Origin: Treponema sp.
GTDB taxonomy: Bacteria > Spirochaetota > Spirochaetia > Treponematales > Treponemataceae
Reading direction: 5' to 3'
Length of the DNA: 64,000 nt
NCBI GenBank assembly: GCA_017940255.1
Contig: JAGAZB010000025.1
Span: 1 to 64,000, forward strand
Within the stretch, counting starts at the first letter, position 1; every line of letters begins with the position of its first letter. A program made the translations under genes and the position numbers. Shown one piece after another: positions 35,532 to 44,937 of this stretch. The notes below the pieces were generated by a model, which saw nothing but the letters and a program-made list of their open reading frames with translations, made no database searches and was not told the DNA's origin.

Positions 35532-36191
35532 ATGAAATTTTCATTTAAGCAATTTATTGTTCCAAACTTTGGAAAAAGATTAGCATTTATGCTCCCCGCC
35601 GTTATTTTAATGGGCGTGGGAGTTACAATTCTTGCAGAAATTGGCTGGGGAACAGACCCAGCCTCTTTCATGAATCTGAACATTGCCTACGCACTTAACT
35701 GGGGACTAGGAAATACAGAAGTTCTAGTTTACGGACTCATGTTAGTTTTCACCTTTATTTTTGGAGCCCAGATGATAGGCTTTGGAACTCTGGCAAACAT
35801 GCTGCTCATTGGCTATGTAGTAGATTTCTGCCGCTGGATGTGGAAAGACACACTCTTCTTCCAGACCCTCACAGAAGGCAGCTTTGCAGTTCGCTTAATC
35901 ATCTTTATAATCACCCTGCTTTTCTTTGTAATAGTTGCTTCAATTTACATAAATGCTCAGATGGGAGTTGCCCCTTACGATGCCATTCCTAACATTCTTA
36001 GCGGCTGGATGCCAAAAGTGCCATTTTTCATCGTCAGAATCATCTTTGACCTTTCTGCTGTTGTAGTCGGCGTAATTGCAGGTAAGCTTGCAGGTGGAAT
36101 ACAAGGTTCAATTGTTGGTTCTATTGCGATGTCTCTTCTTTTGGGACCGGTTATTACACTAGTAGGCAAGCCACTTAAAAAGATACTATAA
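35532..36191 (+). CDS. YczE/YyaS/YitT-like membrane protein
   Basis: 219-residue protein with about five to six hydrophobic helices: LAFMLPAVILMGVGVTILAE, a WGTDPASFM loop, further helices, and IVGSIAMSLLLGPVITLVG at the C-terminus. Such proteins are integral membrane proteins of unknown transport role. It starts seven bases after the GH120 stop, so it is cotranscribed and may concern uptake or export linked to xylan breakdown, which is inference only. Confidence 0.75.
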   Translation: MKFSFKQFIVPNFGKRLAFMLPAVILMGVGVTILAEIGWGTDPASFMNLNIAYALNWGLGNTEVLVYGLMLVFTFIFGAQMIGFGTLANMLLIGYVVDFCRWMWKDTLFFQTLTEGSFAVRLIIFIITLLFFVIVASIYINAQMGVAPYDAIPNILSGWMPKVPFFIVRIIFDLSAVVVGVIAGKLAGGIQGSIVGSIAMSLLLGPVITLVGKPLKKIL

Positions 36192-36287
36192 AAAAACCTA
36201 TTTTTTTTGACTTTTTGCTCCGATATGCTAAAATATAACATTATTTTATGGAGAGAGTTTCTTTAAAATAAAAGGAGCAACAAGTTT

Positions 36288-38153
36288 ATGACTAAAAAGA
36301 ATCCTATCCCATGGTATGGCTACATGATGATTGCCTTAGTTTTCATAGCGCCACCAGTTATGATTACTCCATTTGCACTCATTACAAGATTAATGACACC
36401 TGGAGAGTATTTCAATGTATTAACATCTGTTCATACACTTTTAGTAGCAATGATTATTTTTGCCTCTGGAATTGCATTTGCATTCATTCAGAAAAAAAAT
36501 GTCTGCTCTTATGACGGAAGTCCAGAATCTGCAGCAAAAATAAACAAGAATCTGAAACTGATTGGCATGCTTATGATTGTCACCTCAGTTATCTATTCGT
36601 TTATTCTTGCAGGAGCTATTACAGCATCAATAGCAACAAAGGGAATTGAATTACAGTCTATGAATGGAGAGTCTCCGGCTCTTATCATCTACCTCTTTAC
36701 CTTTGGTGTTTATCTGGATATTGCTCTTTTGTGCTATGTAATTCAGGTAAGAACAACAGAACCAAATCTTTATCATATTCCTTTTACAAAAGAACAGATT
36801 TCTATGGATATTACACAAAGAAACCTGCTTACACTTATTTTTGCCGTTATTGCAACACTTTGTCTTATTTTAAGTATTGTTCTTCAGCCGGCAACTATTG
36901 CAGCAGGACAAAAGGCAATTATTCGTGAAGTTCTACCTATCATTATTTTTGCTGCTGCACTTTTCTTTGTAATTGAATCACTTCTGGTTGGTGATATTAA
37001 ATCTTGTCTTACAGCAATCACAAACCTTACACACGCCATGACAGACAAGAACTTTTCTATCCCAGATGAAGGAGCTAAAAACCGTTCTGAACTTGGTGTA
37101 ATTGTTCAGGAAGCAAATATGCTTAAGAACCTGACACGCGAAGTTATGCACAACATGAATCAGTCTGCTAGAACAACTGTAAAACAGTCTGATGATATGG
37201 TAAAAAATATGGACTACACAAAAGAAAATGTAGGAAGTATTACAGAAGCCATTGGAAGTATTAAAGCAGAAATTGAAAATCAGGTAGCTGGTGTTGAAGA
37301 ATCTAACAGTGCTGTTGAACAGATTATGGGCAATATTCGTTCTCTTAACAACGCTATTGAATCTCAGTCTGCAGGTGTAACTCAGTCTTCTTCTGCAGTA
37401 GAAGAAATGGTTGCAAACGTTGCAAGTGTTACTCAGATTCTTGAAAAAAATACACAATCTGTTATAGAGCTTTCTGAAGCATCTGAACTTGGTCAGAAAT
37501 CTGTTAAAACTGCAGTTGCAGCTGCCGATGCAGTTCTTGAACAGTCAGCTGGCATTCTTCAGGCCTCTGGTATTATTCAGACAATTGCAAAACGCACAAA
37601 CCTTCTTGCTATGAATGCTGCTATTGAATCTGCACACGCAGGAGAAGCAGGAAAGGGCTTTGCCGTTGTAGCAGAAGAAATCAGAAAACTTGCAGAACAG
37701 TCTGATGAACAGAGCAAGATGATTGATGAAAACCTGCGTAATCTTTCTGACGGTATTTCTAAGATTGCAGAAGACATTAAGGTGGTTGAAGAATCATTCT
37801 CGACTATCTATGAACTTTCTGGCGCTGTAAAGAGTCAGGAATCTGTTATTTCTAATGCAATGGCTGAACAGAACTCTGGTAACCAGCAGATTCTTTTGGC
37901 AATGAGAGCTATCAGTGATTCTACTCTGGAAGTAAAGAATGGCTCTGCCGAAATGCTGGTTGGCGGCGAGCAGATTATGAAGGAAATGCACAATCTGCAG
38001 GAAGTTACAACAAGTATCTCTGATAGTATGCAGCAGATTACAAACTTCTCTAATCAGATTTCTAATGCTGTTCAGATTACAACGGCTTCAACAAATAATA
38101 CTCAGCAGAGTCTTACAAAAATTATGAAAGACCTGGATGAGTTTAAACTCTAA
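36288..38153 (+). CDS. Methyl-accepting chemotaxis protein with six-helix sensor
   Basis: 621 residues. Instead of the usual two membrane helices and periplasmic domain, the first 235 residues contain about six hydrophobic segments (about 9-33, 46-66, 84-105, 124-150, 172-195, 207-232) with very short loops. A HAMP-like linker (about 235-285) and a cytoplasmic signalling domain follow, with tip sequence [21 protein letters not shown] and methylation-type helices. It may sense membrane energy state, a lipophilic ligand or a signal through the lipid bilayer. AAAGGAG upstream supports the start. It follows the GH120/YczE pair by about 96 bases. Confidence 0.88.
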   Translation: MTKKNPIPWYGYMMIALVFIAPPVMITPFALITRLMTPGEYFNVLTSVHTLLVAMIIFASGIAFAFIQKKNVCSYDGSPESAAKINKNLKLIGMLMIVTSVIYSFILAGAITASIATKGIELQSMNGESPALIIYLFTFGVYLDIALLCYVIQVRTTEPNLYHIPFTKEQISMDITQRNLLTLIFAVIATLCLILSIVLQPATIAAGQKAIIREVLPIIIFAAALFFVIESLLVGDIKSCLTAITNLTHAMTDKNFSIPDEGAKNRSELGVIVQEANMLKNLTREVMHNMNQSARTTVKQSDDMVKNMDYTKENVGSITEAIGSIKAEIENQVAGVEESNSAVEQIMGNIRSLNNAIESQSAGVTQSSSAVEEMVANVASVTQILEKNTQSVIELSEASELGQKSVKTAVAAADAVLEQSAGILQASGIIQTIAKRTNLLAMNAAIESAHAGEAGKGFAVVAEEIRKLAEQSDEQSKMIDENLRNLSDGISKIAEDIKVVEESFSTIYELSGAVKSQESVISNAMAEQNSGNQQILLAMRAISDSTLEVKNGSAEMLVGGEQIMKEMHNLQEVTTSISDSMQQITNFSNQISNAVQITTASTNNTQQSLTKIMKDLDEFKL

Positions 38154-38175
38154 AACATAATCAACTGATAAAATG

Positions 38176-38283
38176 AAAAAGGGGCATACACTATGCGCCC
38201 TTGAAAATCATAGCGCAAACCACAGGGCTGAACGCCCAGGTTTGCAAATGATTTTCAAGGCCGCGTCGTTTCTGCCCCTTTTT
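38176..38283. terminator. Long nested hairpin between the chemoreceptor gene and dnaE
   Basis: Four nested pairs: AAAAAGGGGCA (38176-38186) with TGCCCCTTTTT (38273-38283); CCTTGAAAATCAT (38199-38211) with ATGATTTTCAAGG (38248-38260); GCAAACC with GGTTTGC (38215-38221, 38239-38245); GGGC with GCCC (38225-38237). The T run makes it a likely terminator, but it is far longer than a simple one and could act as one in both directions. Confidence 0.7.
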
Positions 38284-38299
38284 CAATTAACAGCCTTTA

Positions 38300-38314
38300 T
38301 GATATAATAATCTC
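38300..38314 (+). promoter_or_regulatory. Extended -10, leaderless-type promoter of dnaE
   Basis: TGATATAAT (hexamer 38303-38308) lies six bases before the dnaE ATG; TTTTCA at 38280-38285 is a possible -35 with 17-base spacing. No ribosome-binding site is present. Confidence 0.55.
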
Positions 38315-41300
38315 ATGGCTGATTATCACGTTTTTGATCCCGCCCCGGAAGGCACCCCACTTGCAAACTTTGTTCATCTTCATGTTCACTCAGACTATTC
38401 TCTTCTAGACTCCTGCGCAACGCTGGACAAGCTTGTTGCAAAGGCAAAATCACTGAACATGCCGGCTCTGGCTCTTACAGACCACGGTAACATGTTCGGA
38501 GCCTTGAACTTTGAAAAGCTTTGCCATGTAAATGGTATTAATCCAATTGTTGGAGAAGAATTTTACGTTGCCTACGGAAGTCATCTTGAAAAAAATGATG
38601 TTCCATACAGCCACAAAGGCGAAGAAGGAGACCGTCATGCCCACTACTTTCACCTTATTCTGCTTTGCGAAAATCAGAAAGGCTATGAAAATATGTGCTG
38701 GCTTTCTTCCATCGCATTTACAGAAGGCCTTTATTACGGAAAACCCAGAATTGACTGGGAACTTTTGGAAAAATATCACGAAGGTTTAATCTGCTGTTCA
38801 GCCTGTATTCAGGGAGAACTTCCTCAGATGCTGCTGGCAGGCATGGATGCAGAAGCCCGCGAACTTGCCTTAAAATATAAAGAACTTTTTGGACCTGACC
38901 ATTATTACATTGAAATTCAGGACCACGGAATTCCAGACCAGAAAATTGTAGCAGAAAAGCTGATTAACCTTGCCCACGAGCTTGATATTCCTCTTGTTGC
39001 GACAAACGACATTCACTATGTAGAAAAAGAAGATGCAATCGCTCAGGATGCCCTGCGCTGTATCGGATTTAAAAATCTTCTTCACGAAAAACATGCAAAA
39101 ATGGGTGGAGATGAAGATCTGGATAACTGGTATTTTAAGACAGAAGAAGAAATGCGTTCTCTCTTCCCACAGTGTCCTGAAGCTTTTGACAACACTATTA
39201 AGATTGCCAATATGTGTAATCTTACAATCAAGCAGTATTCCACACCAGAACTTAAAGAGTGTCTTCCCCGCTTTGAACTTCCTGCAGAATTCCGTACCCA
39301 CGGAGACGACTATCAGAGCGACCAGAACGACTATGTAAAATATCTTGTAGAAGAAGGACTTAAAAAACGCTACAAGGAAATTACCCCGGAAATCCGCGAA
39401 CGTGCCGACTACGAAATGAACACAATCTTTAGTATGGGATTCTCGGGCTACTTCCTTATTGTTTGGGAATTTATCAACTGGTCAAAATCGCTTTATGACC
39501 CGGTTCACAAATGCCCAAAGCACTACATTCCAATTGGACCTGGACGAGGTTCGGGTGCAGGTTCTCTTGTAGCTTATGCCATGACCATCACCGATATTGA
39601 CCCATTCAGATATGGTTTGATTTTTGAACGATTCTTAAACCCAGAACGTGTATCCATGCCGGATTTCGACGTTGATATGGACTTCGACTATCGCCAGGAG
39701 ATTATCCAGCACACCCGTGATTTGTACGGCGACGCCAACGTTGGTCATATAGTAACCTTTGGTACCCTTAAACCAAAGAACTGTATTGCCGATGTAGGCC
39801 GTATTCTTGGCATTCCTCTTGCCGAAGTAAACATGCTTAAAAAATGCATTCCGGAAAGTCCAAAGGCAAAGCTAAAAGATGCCTTCAGCGAACCTACAGA
39901 AAAAATGCCTGACGGCGGCCAGCTTATTCCTTACAAGGATGACCCCCGCTACCAGGAGCTTTTTGACCTGGCATTCCGTCTTGAAGGTGTAAAAAGAAAC
40001 ACAGGTCTTCATGCCTCTGGTATGGTAATTGGTTTAACTCCTCTTCCAAACTGGGCTCCAGTATTTAAGGACCCAAAAACAGGCGAAGTTGGCGTTCAGT
40101 ACACCATGGATATTATTGAACCTTGCGGCCTTGTAAAGTTTGACTATCTTGGATTAAAAACACTTTCGCTTATCCGCTATGCAGAAGCAATTATAAATAA
40201 GCACCGGGCGCCGGGCACTCCGGAATTCGTTACGGCAAATGTAAGCGAAACAGATAAAGAAACTTTTGACCTTTTCTGCCGGGGAGACTCGGTTGCAGTA
40301 TTCCAGTTTGAATCACCTGGTATGCAAAAGATTCTGCGCCAGTTCCAGCCGGAAAAAATTGAAGACCTGGTTGCCTTGAACGCTCTTTACCGTCCGGGTC
40401 CAATGGATTGTATTCCTCAGTACATCGAAGGAAAATGGCACCCGGAAACAGTTCACTATCCTGACCCAGCTCTGGAAGACCTGCTAAAAGAAACCTACGG
40501 TGTAATGGTTTACCAGGAACAGATTATGAAGGTTGCCCAGATTATTGCGGGCTTCTCTCTTGGTGGTGCCGATATGCTGCGCCGTGCCATGGGTAAAAAG
40601 AAACCGGAAGTTTTGATGGGCAAGAAAAAGGACTTCGTTGAAGGAGCCCTCAAAAATGGCCATACAGAAAAACACGCCGAAGAGATTTTTGATATCATGG
40701 TTCCATTTGCGGGTTATGGTTTCAACAAGTCTCACGCGGCTGCTTATTCAGTTCTTGCCTACCGCACAGGCTGGCTCAAGGCCCACTACCCTGCCGAATT
40801 CATGGCAGCAAACCTTACCAACGAAATTACCTCTACCGATGGTCTTCCTTTCTATATTGAAGAAGCACGCAAAATGGGCGTTGCCGTTGACCCGCCGGAT
40901 GTAAACCGTTCCGATGTTATATTCGACGTTGTAGACGGAAGAATTGTCTTTGGTCTTAAGGGAATTAAGGGAATGGGAGAAAGTGCCGCCCAGGCAATTG
41001 TTGCAGAGCGTGAAGCAAACGGTAAATTCACATCCTTTATGGACTTTGTAAAAAGAGTGGGCGCCCTTGTTGAACGAGATGAAGACGGCCGCGAAAAAAC
41101 ACTTGTAAACAAAAAGGCCATAGAAGTTCTGATTAAAACAGGAGCCTTTGACCATGTTGGCGAAGCCGAAGGAAATGCTTTAAATCGTCCGACCCTTCTT
41201 GCAAATATGGAAGCTGCAATTGATTATGTTTCTGATATTCTTGAAGACAAAAAGAAAGGTCAGGGAGATTTATTCGGCGATTTAAGCGAAGAAGAACAGA

Positions 41301-42037
41301 GCTACACAGAATATAAATTTAAGATGATTCCAGACCTGCCTCGCATGGAACTTTTAACCATGGAAAAAGAGTGCATCGGTTGTTATGTAAGCGGTCACCC
41401 TCTGGATGATTACAAAAAAGCAATTGAACGCGCAGTAACAGTCCGCGCCTCAAACATAGACAGGGTTGCAGCAGAAAGCAAGGCAGAAAAAGAAGCCCTG
41501 CAGGCAAGCGGAGCAAAATTCTGGCAGATTAAAGATGCTGGAAAGAGCTACACAGCACTTGGAATGATTATGGGCATTCATGAAATCACCACAAAAAAAG
41601 GTGACCGAATGGCCTTTGCAAAACTCAACGACTATGACGGCCAGTTAGACCTCACCTTCTTCCCAAAAACCTGGGAACAGATGAAGGGCCAGCTGGAAGA
41701 AGGCGGAGTATATGCTTTCCGGGGAAAAGTTGACGGCTCCCGCGATACACCATCCTTTATTGTAGACAGTATTGAAGATGCATCAAAGCTGGAAACTCAT
41801 GCAGCTAATTCAGTTCATATTCAGTTGACTCCTACATACACAGAACCTGCACTTTTAACCGATTTACGTGATTTTTTATTTGATAAATCGGGTAATTGTT
41901 CAGTATATTTTCATATAGACATGGGAAATAATCCTTATGTCGTAAAGGCAAGCCAGCAGATTACAATTAATGCCACAGATGATAATCTGAAAGCACTAAG
42001 AGATTTTTCTGCGGTAAAAAATGTCTGGACAGAGTAA
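38315..42037 (+). CDS. dnaE: DNA polymerase III alpha subunit
   Basis: 1240-residue replicative polymerase. N-terminal PHP domain (about 15-290: HLHVHSDYSLLDS, LTDHGNMFG), palm domain with the catalytic acids in MPDFDVDMDFDYR (about 448-460), fingers with GRGSGAGSLVAYAM and RPGPMDCIPQYIEG, a helix-hairpin-helix region (FKGIKGMGESAA) and an OB-fold C-terminal domain (about 1040-1140). It is somewhat longer than E. coli DnaE (1160). The start codon directly follows an extended -10 element, suggesting a leaderless mRNA. A terminator follows. Confidence 0.96.
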   Translation: MADYHVFDPAPEGTPLANFVHLHVHSDYSLLDSCATLDKLVAKAKSLNMPALALTDHGNMFGALNFEKLCHVNGINPIVGEEFYVAYGSHLEKNDVPYSHKGEEGDRHAHYFHLILLCENQKGYENMCWLSSIAFTEGLYYGKPRIDWELLEKYHEGLICCSACIQGELPQMLLAGMDAEARELALKYKELFGPDHYYIEIQDHGIPDQKIVAEKLINLAHELDIPLVATNDIHYVEKEDAIAQDALRCIGFKNLLHEKHAKMGGDEDLDNWYFKTEEEMRSLFPQCPEAFDNTIKIANMCNLTIKQYSTPELKECLPRFELPAEFRTHGDDYQSDQNDYVKYLVEEGLKKRYKEITPEIRERADYEMNTIFSMGFSGYFLIVWEFINWSKSLYDPVHKCPKHYIPIGPGRGSGAGSLVAYAMTITDIDPFRYGLIFERFLNPERVSMPDFDVDMDFDYRQEIIQHTRDLYGDANVGHIVTFGTLKPKNCIADVGRILGIPLAEVNMLKKCIPESPKAKLKDAFSEPTEKMPDGGQLIPYKDDPRYQELFDLAFRLEGVKRNTGLHASGMVIGLTPLPNWAPVFKDPKTGEVGVQYTMDIIEPCGLVKFDYLGLKTLSLIRYAEAIINKHRAPGTPEFVTANVSETDKETFDLFCRGDSVAVFQFESPGMQKILRQFQPEKIEDLVALNALYRPGPMDCIPQYIEGKWHPETVHYPDPALEDLLKETYGVMVYQEQIMKVAQIIAGFSLGGADMLRRAMGKKKPEVLMGKKKDFVEGALKNGHTEKHAEEIFDIMVPFAGYGFNKSHAAAYSVLAYRTGWLKAHYPAEFMAANLTNEITSTDGLPFYIEEARKMGVAVDPPDVNRSDVIFDVVDGRIVFGLKGIKGMGESAAQAIVAEREANGKFTSFMDFVKRVGALVERDEDGREKTLVNKKAIEVLIKTGAFDHVGEAEGNALNRPTLLANMEAAIDYVSDILEDKKKGQGDLFGDLSEEEQSYTEYKFKMIPDLPRMELLTMEKECIGCYVSGHPLDDYKKAIERAVTVRASNIDRVAAESKAEKEALQASGAKFWQIKDAGKSYTALGMIMGIHEITTKKGDRMAFAKLNDYDGQLDLTFFPKTWEQMKGQLEEGGVYAFRGKVDGSRDTPSFIVDSIEDASKLETHAANSVHIQLTPTYTEPALLTDLRDFLFDKSGNCSVYFHIDMGNNPYVVKASQQITINATDDNLKALRDFSAVKNVWTE

Positions 42038-42052
42038 GATTAGGATCGAAAA

Positions 42053-42132
42053 TCCGTTAAAAAACAAGCCGCAAGGGTTGTTTTAGGATTATCGAAAGAA
42101 TGCCTCGAAAATCAGCTGTGCTGATTTTTTGG
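42053..42132 (+). terminator. Two-hairpin element ending in a terminator after dnaE
   Basis: First hairpin AAACAA/TTGTTT (about 42060-42082), then AAAATCAGC/GCTGATTTT (42108-42116, 42120-42128) with a T run. The linker between the hairpins resembles that after pta (14841-14866) though the stems differ, so this is also a copy of a small dispersed element. Confidence 0.7.
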
Positions 42133-42149
42133 ATTTTTAGGAGGAAAAA

Positions 42150-42743
42150 TTGATTCAAACAATATTATCTTTAATTTCAGCACTTCTTTCTATTTATACT
42201 TTGTGCTGTTTTCTTTATATAATAATGAGCTGGATTCCAGGCTTAAAGTTTACAAAATTTGGAAGAATTATTTCTTCTATCTGTGAACCATATCTGAATC
42301 TTTTTTCACGAAGCGGTTTTCTGAGATTAGGAAACATTGATTTTTCACCAATAATTTCAATCGGACTTCTTTCTCTTGCTTCTACAATTCTGGGTGGCAT
42401 TCAAGCCACAGGACGAATCTATTTTGGAGGAATCCTGTATACAATCATCTCCTCTCTATGGGGAATTGTACAGTCGCTTGGTGGAATGCTTTTCCTTCTT
42501 GTTTTAATCCGCTGGATTATCCTTGCAATTAACCATGGCTACACACCTTACGAATCTCCATGGGCGCAGGTAGACCAGATGCTCACAAGATTTTCTTATA
42601 AAATTGCCGGTACATTTCTGAAAGGAAACATGAACTACCAGAAATCACTTTTAGTTACCTGGATTGTTCTGCTTGTTTTCTGGATTGCCGGAACAATACT
42701 GATAGGCATCTTAAAAATGCTATGCGCAAGGATTCCTTTCTAG
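42150..42743 (+). CDS. YggT-family membrane protein
   Basis: 197-residue integral membrane protein with two YggT-like units, each a pair of helices around a MSWIPG / VLIRWIILAI motif (TLCCFLYIIMSWIPGLKF near residues 18-35). The family is linked to cell division and osmotic tolerance; its exact job is unclear. The start is TTG, supported by GGAGG six bases upstream. recG follows after seven bases. Confidence 0.8.
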   Translation: MIQTILSLISALLSIYTLCCFLYIIMSWIPGLKFTKFGRIISSICEPYLNLFSRSGFLRLGNIDFSPIISIGLLSLASTILGGIQATGRIYFGGILYTIISSLWGIVQSLGGMLFLLVLIRWIILAINHGYTPYESPWAQVDQMLTRFSYKIAGTFLKGNMNYQKSLLVTWIVLLVFWIAGTILIGILKMLCARIPF

Positions 42744-42750
42744 GCCGATT

Positions 42751-44937
42751 TTGAAACTAAGTGACATTAAAACGCCGGTTTCTTCTATTTCGGGAATCGG
42801 CCCGCAGCTTACAAAACTTCTCGCAAAACAAAATGTCTTTACCGTAGGCGATCTTCTTCAGTATTACCCGCGTGATTATGAAGACAGAACCCGCAAAATC
42901 ACTTTATCTGAATTTGAAAGAGGCAAAGTTCATACAGTTGCTCTGGTAACCGGTCAGGAATGGTTTGGTTACGGAGCGATGAAAACTCTCAAAGTGATTA
43001 TAAACGATGGTACTGGAAGCGGAGAGCTGATTTGTTTTAACCGCGCCTTTTTGGAAAGAGTTCTTGTGCCGGGCAGTCTTGTTACTGTAACAGGCAAATT
43101 TGAAGTAAAATACGGTCATCTACAGTCATCTTCTTTTGATGCCGTAAAAATGGACATAGAAAAAGATGTTCCAGAAGAATTTAGAGAAGGCATCAAAGAA
43201 TTTCGTCTCGAAGCAATAAAACCTCTGGACTGCGGAGTAATTCCAATCTACCCGCTTACAGAAGGATTAACACAAAAAGCCCTTTCTAAAGCAATTTCAA
43301 AGGCTTTGCAGCAATATGCTCATGGAATTGAAGATGAAGTGCCTGCAGAGCTGCGTCAAAGCAGAAAGCTGATGCAAAAGCAGGATGCCGTAAGGCTGGT
43401 TCATCAGCCGGAAAGCCTTGAACAAGCCAGGGAAGCCCACAAAAGCCTTGCCTACGAAGAACTATATCTCTTCCAGAAAGTAATTTTGGAAAGAGCCGCA
43501 AAGCGAAAGGGTTCGCTAAAAGAGACTCCCGGCATTGATTTTTTAAATATTTACGCTTTTAAGGCAGATCTTTCTCCCCTGCAAAAGCAGCTTTTAGAAG
43601 CCCTGCCCTTTGAGCTTACCGCAGACCAGCAGAAGGCAATTTATTGCATGAACGCCGAAATTGACCGGAGTTACCGGGAACGCGAACGCATACTAAACCA
43701 GCTGGAACGAGGCATGCCGGCTCCGGTTCGGCCTTCGTTTACAATGTCACGTCTTTTGCAGGGCGATGTCGGTTCGGGAAAAACCTTAGTCTCTTTCTTT
43801 GCCTGCCTTCGAATTATAAATTGGAAAGGCCAGTGCGCCCTGCTCGCACCTACCGAACTGCTCGCCCGCCAGCACGCCGAAAACGCCGCCCGCCTTCTGG
43901 AGCCGCTTGGAATCCGCACCGCCTTTTTAACGGGAAACTTAAAGGCGGGCGGCCGGACTCAGCTTTTGCGGGCCCTCAAAGACGGCGAAATTGATATTGT
44001 AGTTGGCACTCACGCTCTTTTTTCCAGCAATGTTGCCTACAAGGATCTGCAGTTAGTAGTAATAGATGAGCAGCACAGGTTCGGTGTGCAACAGCGGCAG
44101 GCTATTATAGAGAAAGGCCGGCGAACCATTATGGGCTTCACCTTTGAAACGAACCTGCTTATGATGAGCGCAACTCCAATTCCTCAGAGTCTTGCCCTCA
44201 CCCTTTTTGGCGATCTGGACATTTCTACTATCCACACAAAGCCTGCCGGCCGTAAGGAAATCACCACTTATCTTGTAAAAGAAGGAAACGAAATAAATGC
44301 CTACGAAGCCGTACGCCGCGAACTTGCCCAGGGGCGACAGGCTTATTTTGTTTACCCCGCTATAGACAGCGATGAAAACATAAAATCTGCAGAAAGAGCC
44401 TTTGCTCACCTGAGGGACCACATTTACCCTCAGTACAAATGTGCCCTTCTCCACAGTAAGATTGACGAAGAAGAAGGGGTTCGCATACTCCAAGCCTTCC
44501 GTGACGGCGAGATTCAGGTTCTGGCTGCAACTACCGTAATAGAAGTTGGCGTGGATGTGCCGAATGCAAGCTGTATGGTAATTGAGGGGGCAGACCGCTT
44601 TGGAATGGCTCAGCTTCACCAGCTGCGGGGACGGGTTGGACGAGGCACAGAGCAATCCTTCTGTTTTTTAATTTACAGCAAGGATATTACAGAAACAGGA
44701 ATTGAGCGAATGAAGGCTTTGCGACAAAGTACAGACGGCTTTTATATTGCAGAAGAGGATTTAAAAACAAGAGGTCCCGGAGAACTTTCCGGAACCTTGC
44801 AGGCTGGCGCCCTGGAATTTAGAATTGCAGATCTTTCAAAAGATTCAGAACTGCTGGATTTTGCACGCGCCGATATTATTAAGCAACATACGCTTCCAGA
44901 CGGCGGGCACGAACAGGGTGCTGCAATCTTACAATAG
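42751..44937 (+). CDS. recG: ATP-dependent DNA helicase RecG
   Basis: 728-residue superfamily 2 helicase that rescues stalled replication forks and branch-migrates Holliday junctions. Wedge/OB domain (about 1-160; SISGIGPQLTKLL, YYPRDYEDRT), Walker A QGDVGSGKT, motif II DEQHRFG (characteristic of RecG), motif III SATPIPQS and motif VI QLRGRVGRG. It starts with TTG and a weak ribosome-binding site, just after the yggT stop. The last 59 bases overlap the 3' end of the convergent sigma-factor gene. About 40 residues longer than E. coli RecG. Confidence 0.95.
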   Translation: MKLSDIKTPVSSISGIGPQLTKLLAKQNVFTVGDLLQYYPRDYEDRTRKITLSEFERGKVHTVALVTGQEWFGYGAMKTLKVIINDGTGSGELICFNRAFLERVLVPGSLVTVTGKFEVKYGHLQSSSFDAVKMDIEKDVPEEFREGIKEFRLEAIKPLDCGVIPIYPLTEGLTQKALSKAISKALQQYAHGIEDEVPAELRQSRKLMQKQDAVRLVHQPESLEQAREAHKSLAYEELYLFQKVILERAAKRKGSLKETPGIDFLNIYAFKADLSPLQKQLLEALPFELTADQQKAIYCMNAEIDRSYRERERILNQLERGMPAPVRPSFTMSRLLQGDVGSGKTLVSFFACLRIINWKGQCALLAPTELLARQHAENAARLLEPLGIRTAFLTGNLKAGGRTQLLRALKDGEIDIVVGTHALFSSNVAYKDLQLVVIDEQHRFGVQQRQAIIEKGRRTIMGFTFETNLLMMSATPIPQSLALTLFGDLDISTIHTKPAGRKEITTYLVKEGNEINAYEAVRRELAQGRQAYFVYPAIDSDENIKSAERAFAHLRDHIYPQYKCALLHSKIDEEEGVRILQAFRDGEIQVLAATTVIEVGVDVPNASCMVIEGADRFGMAQLHQLRGRVGRGTEQSFCFLIYSKDITETGIERMKALRQSTDGFYIAEEDLKTRGPGELSGTLQAGALEFRIADLSKDSELLDFARADIIKQHTLPDGGHEQGAAILQ

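Noticed and set aside
44053..44655. 200-codon minus-strand frame inside recG
   Set aside because: Shadow of the RecG helicase motifs; no start signal.
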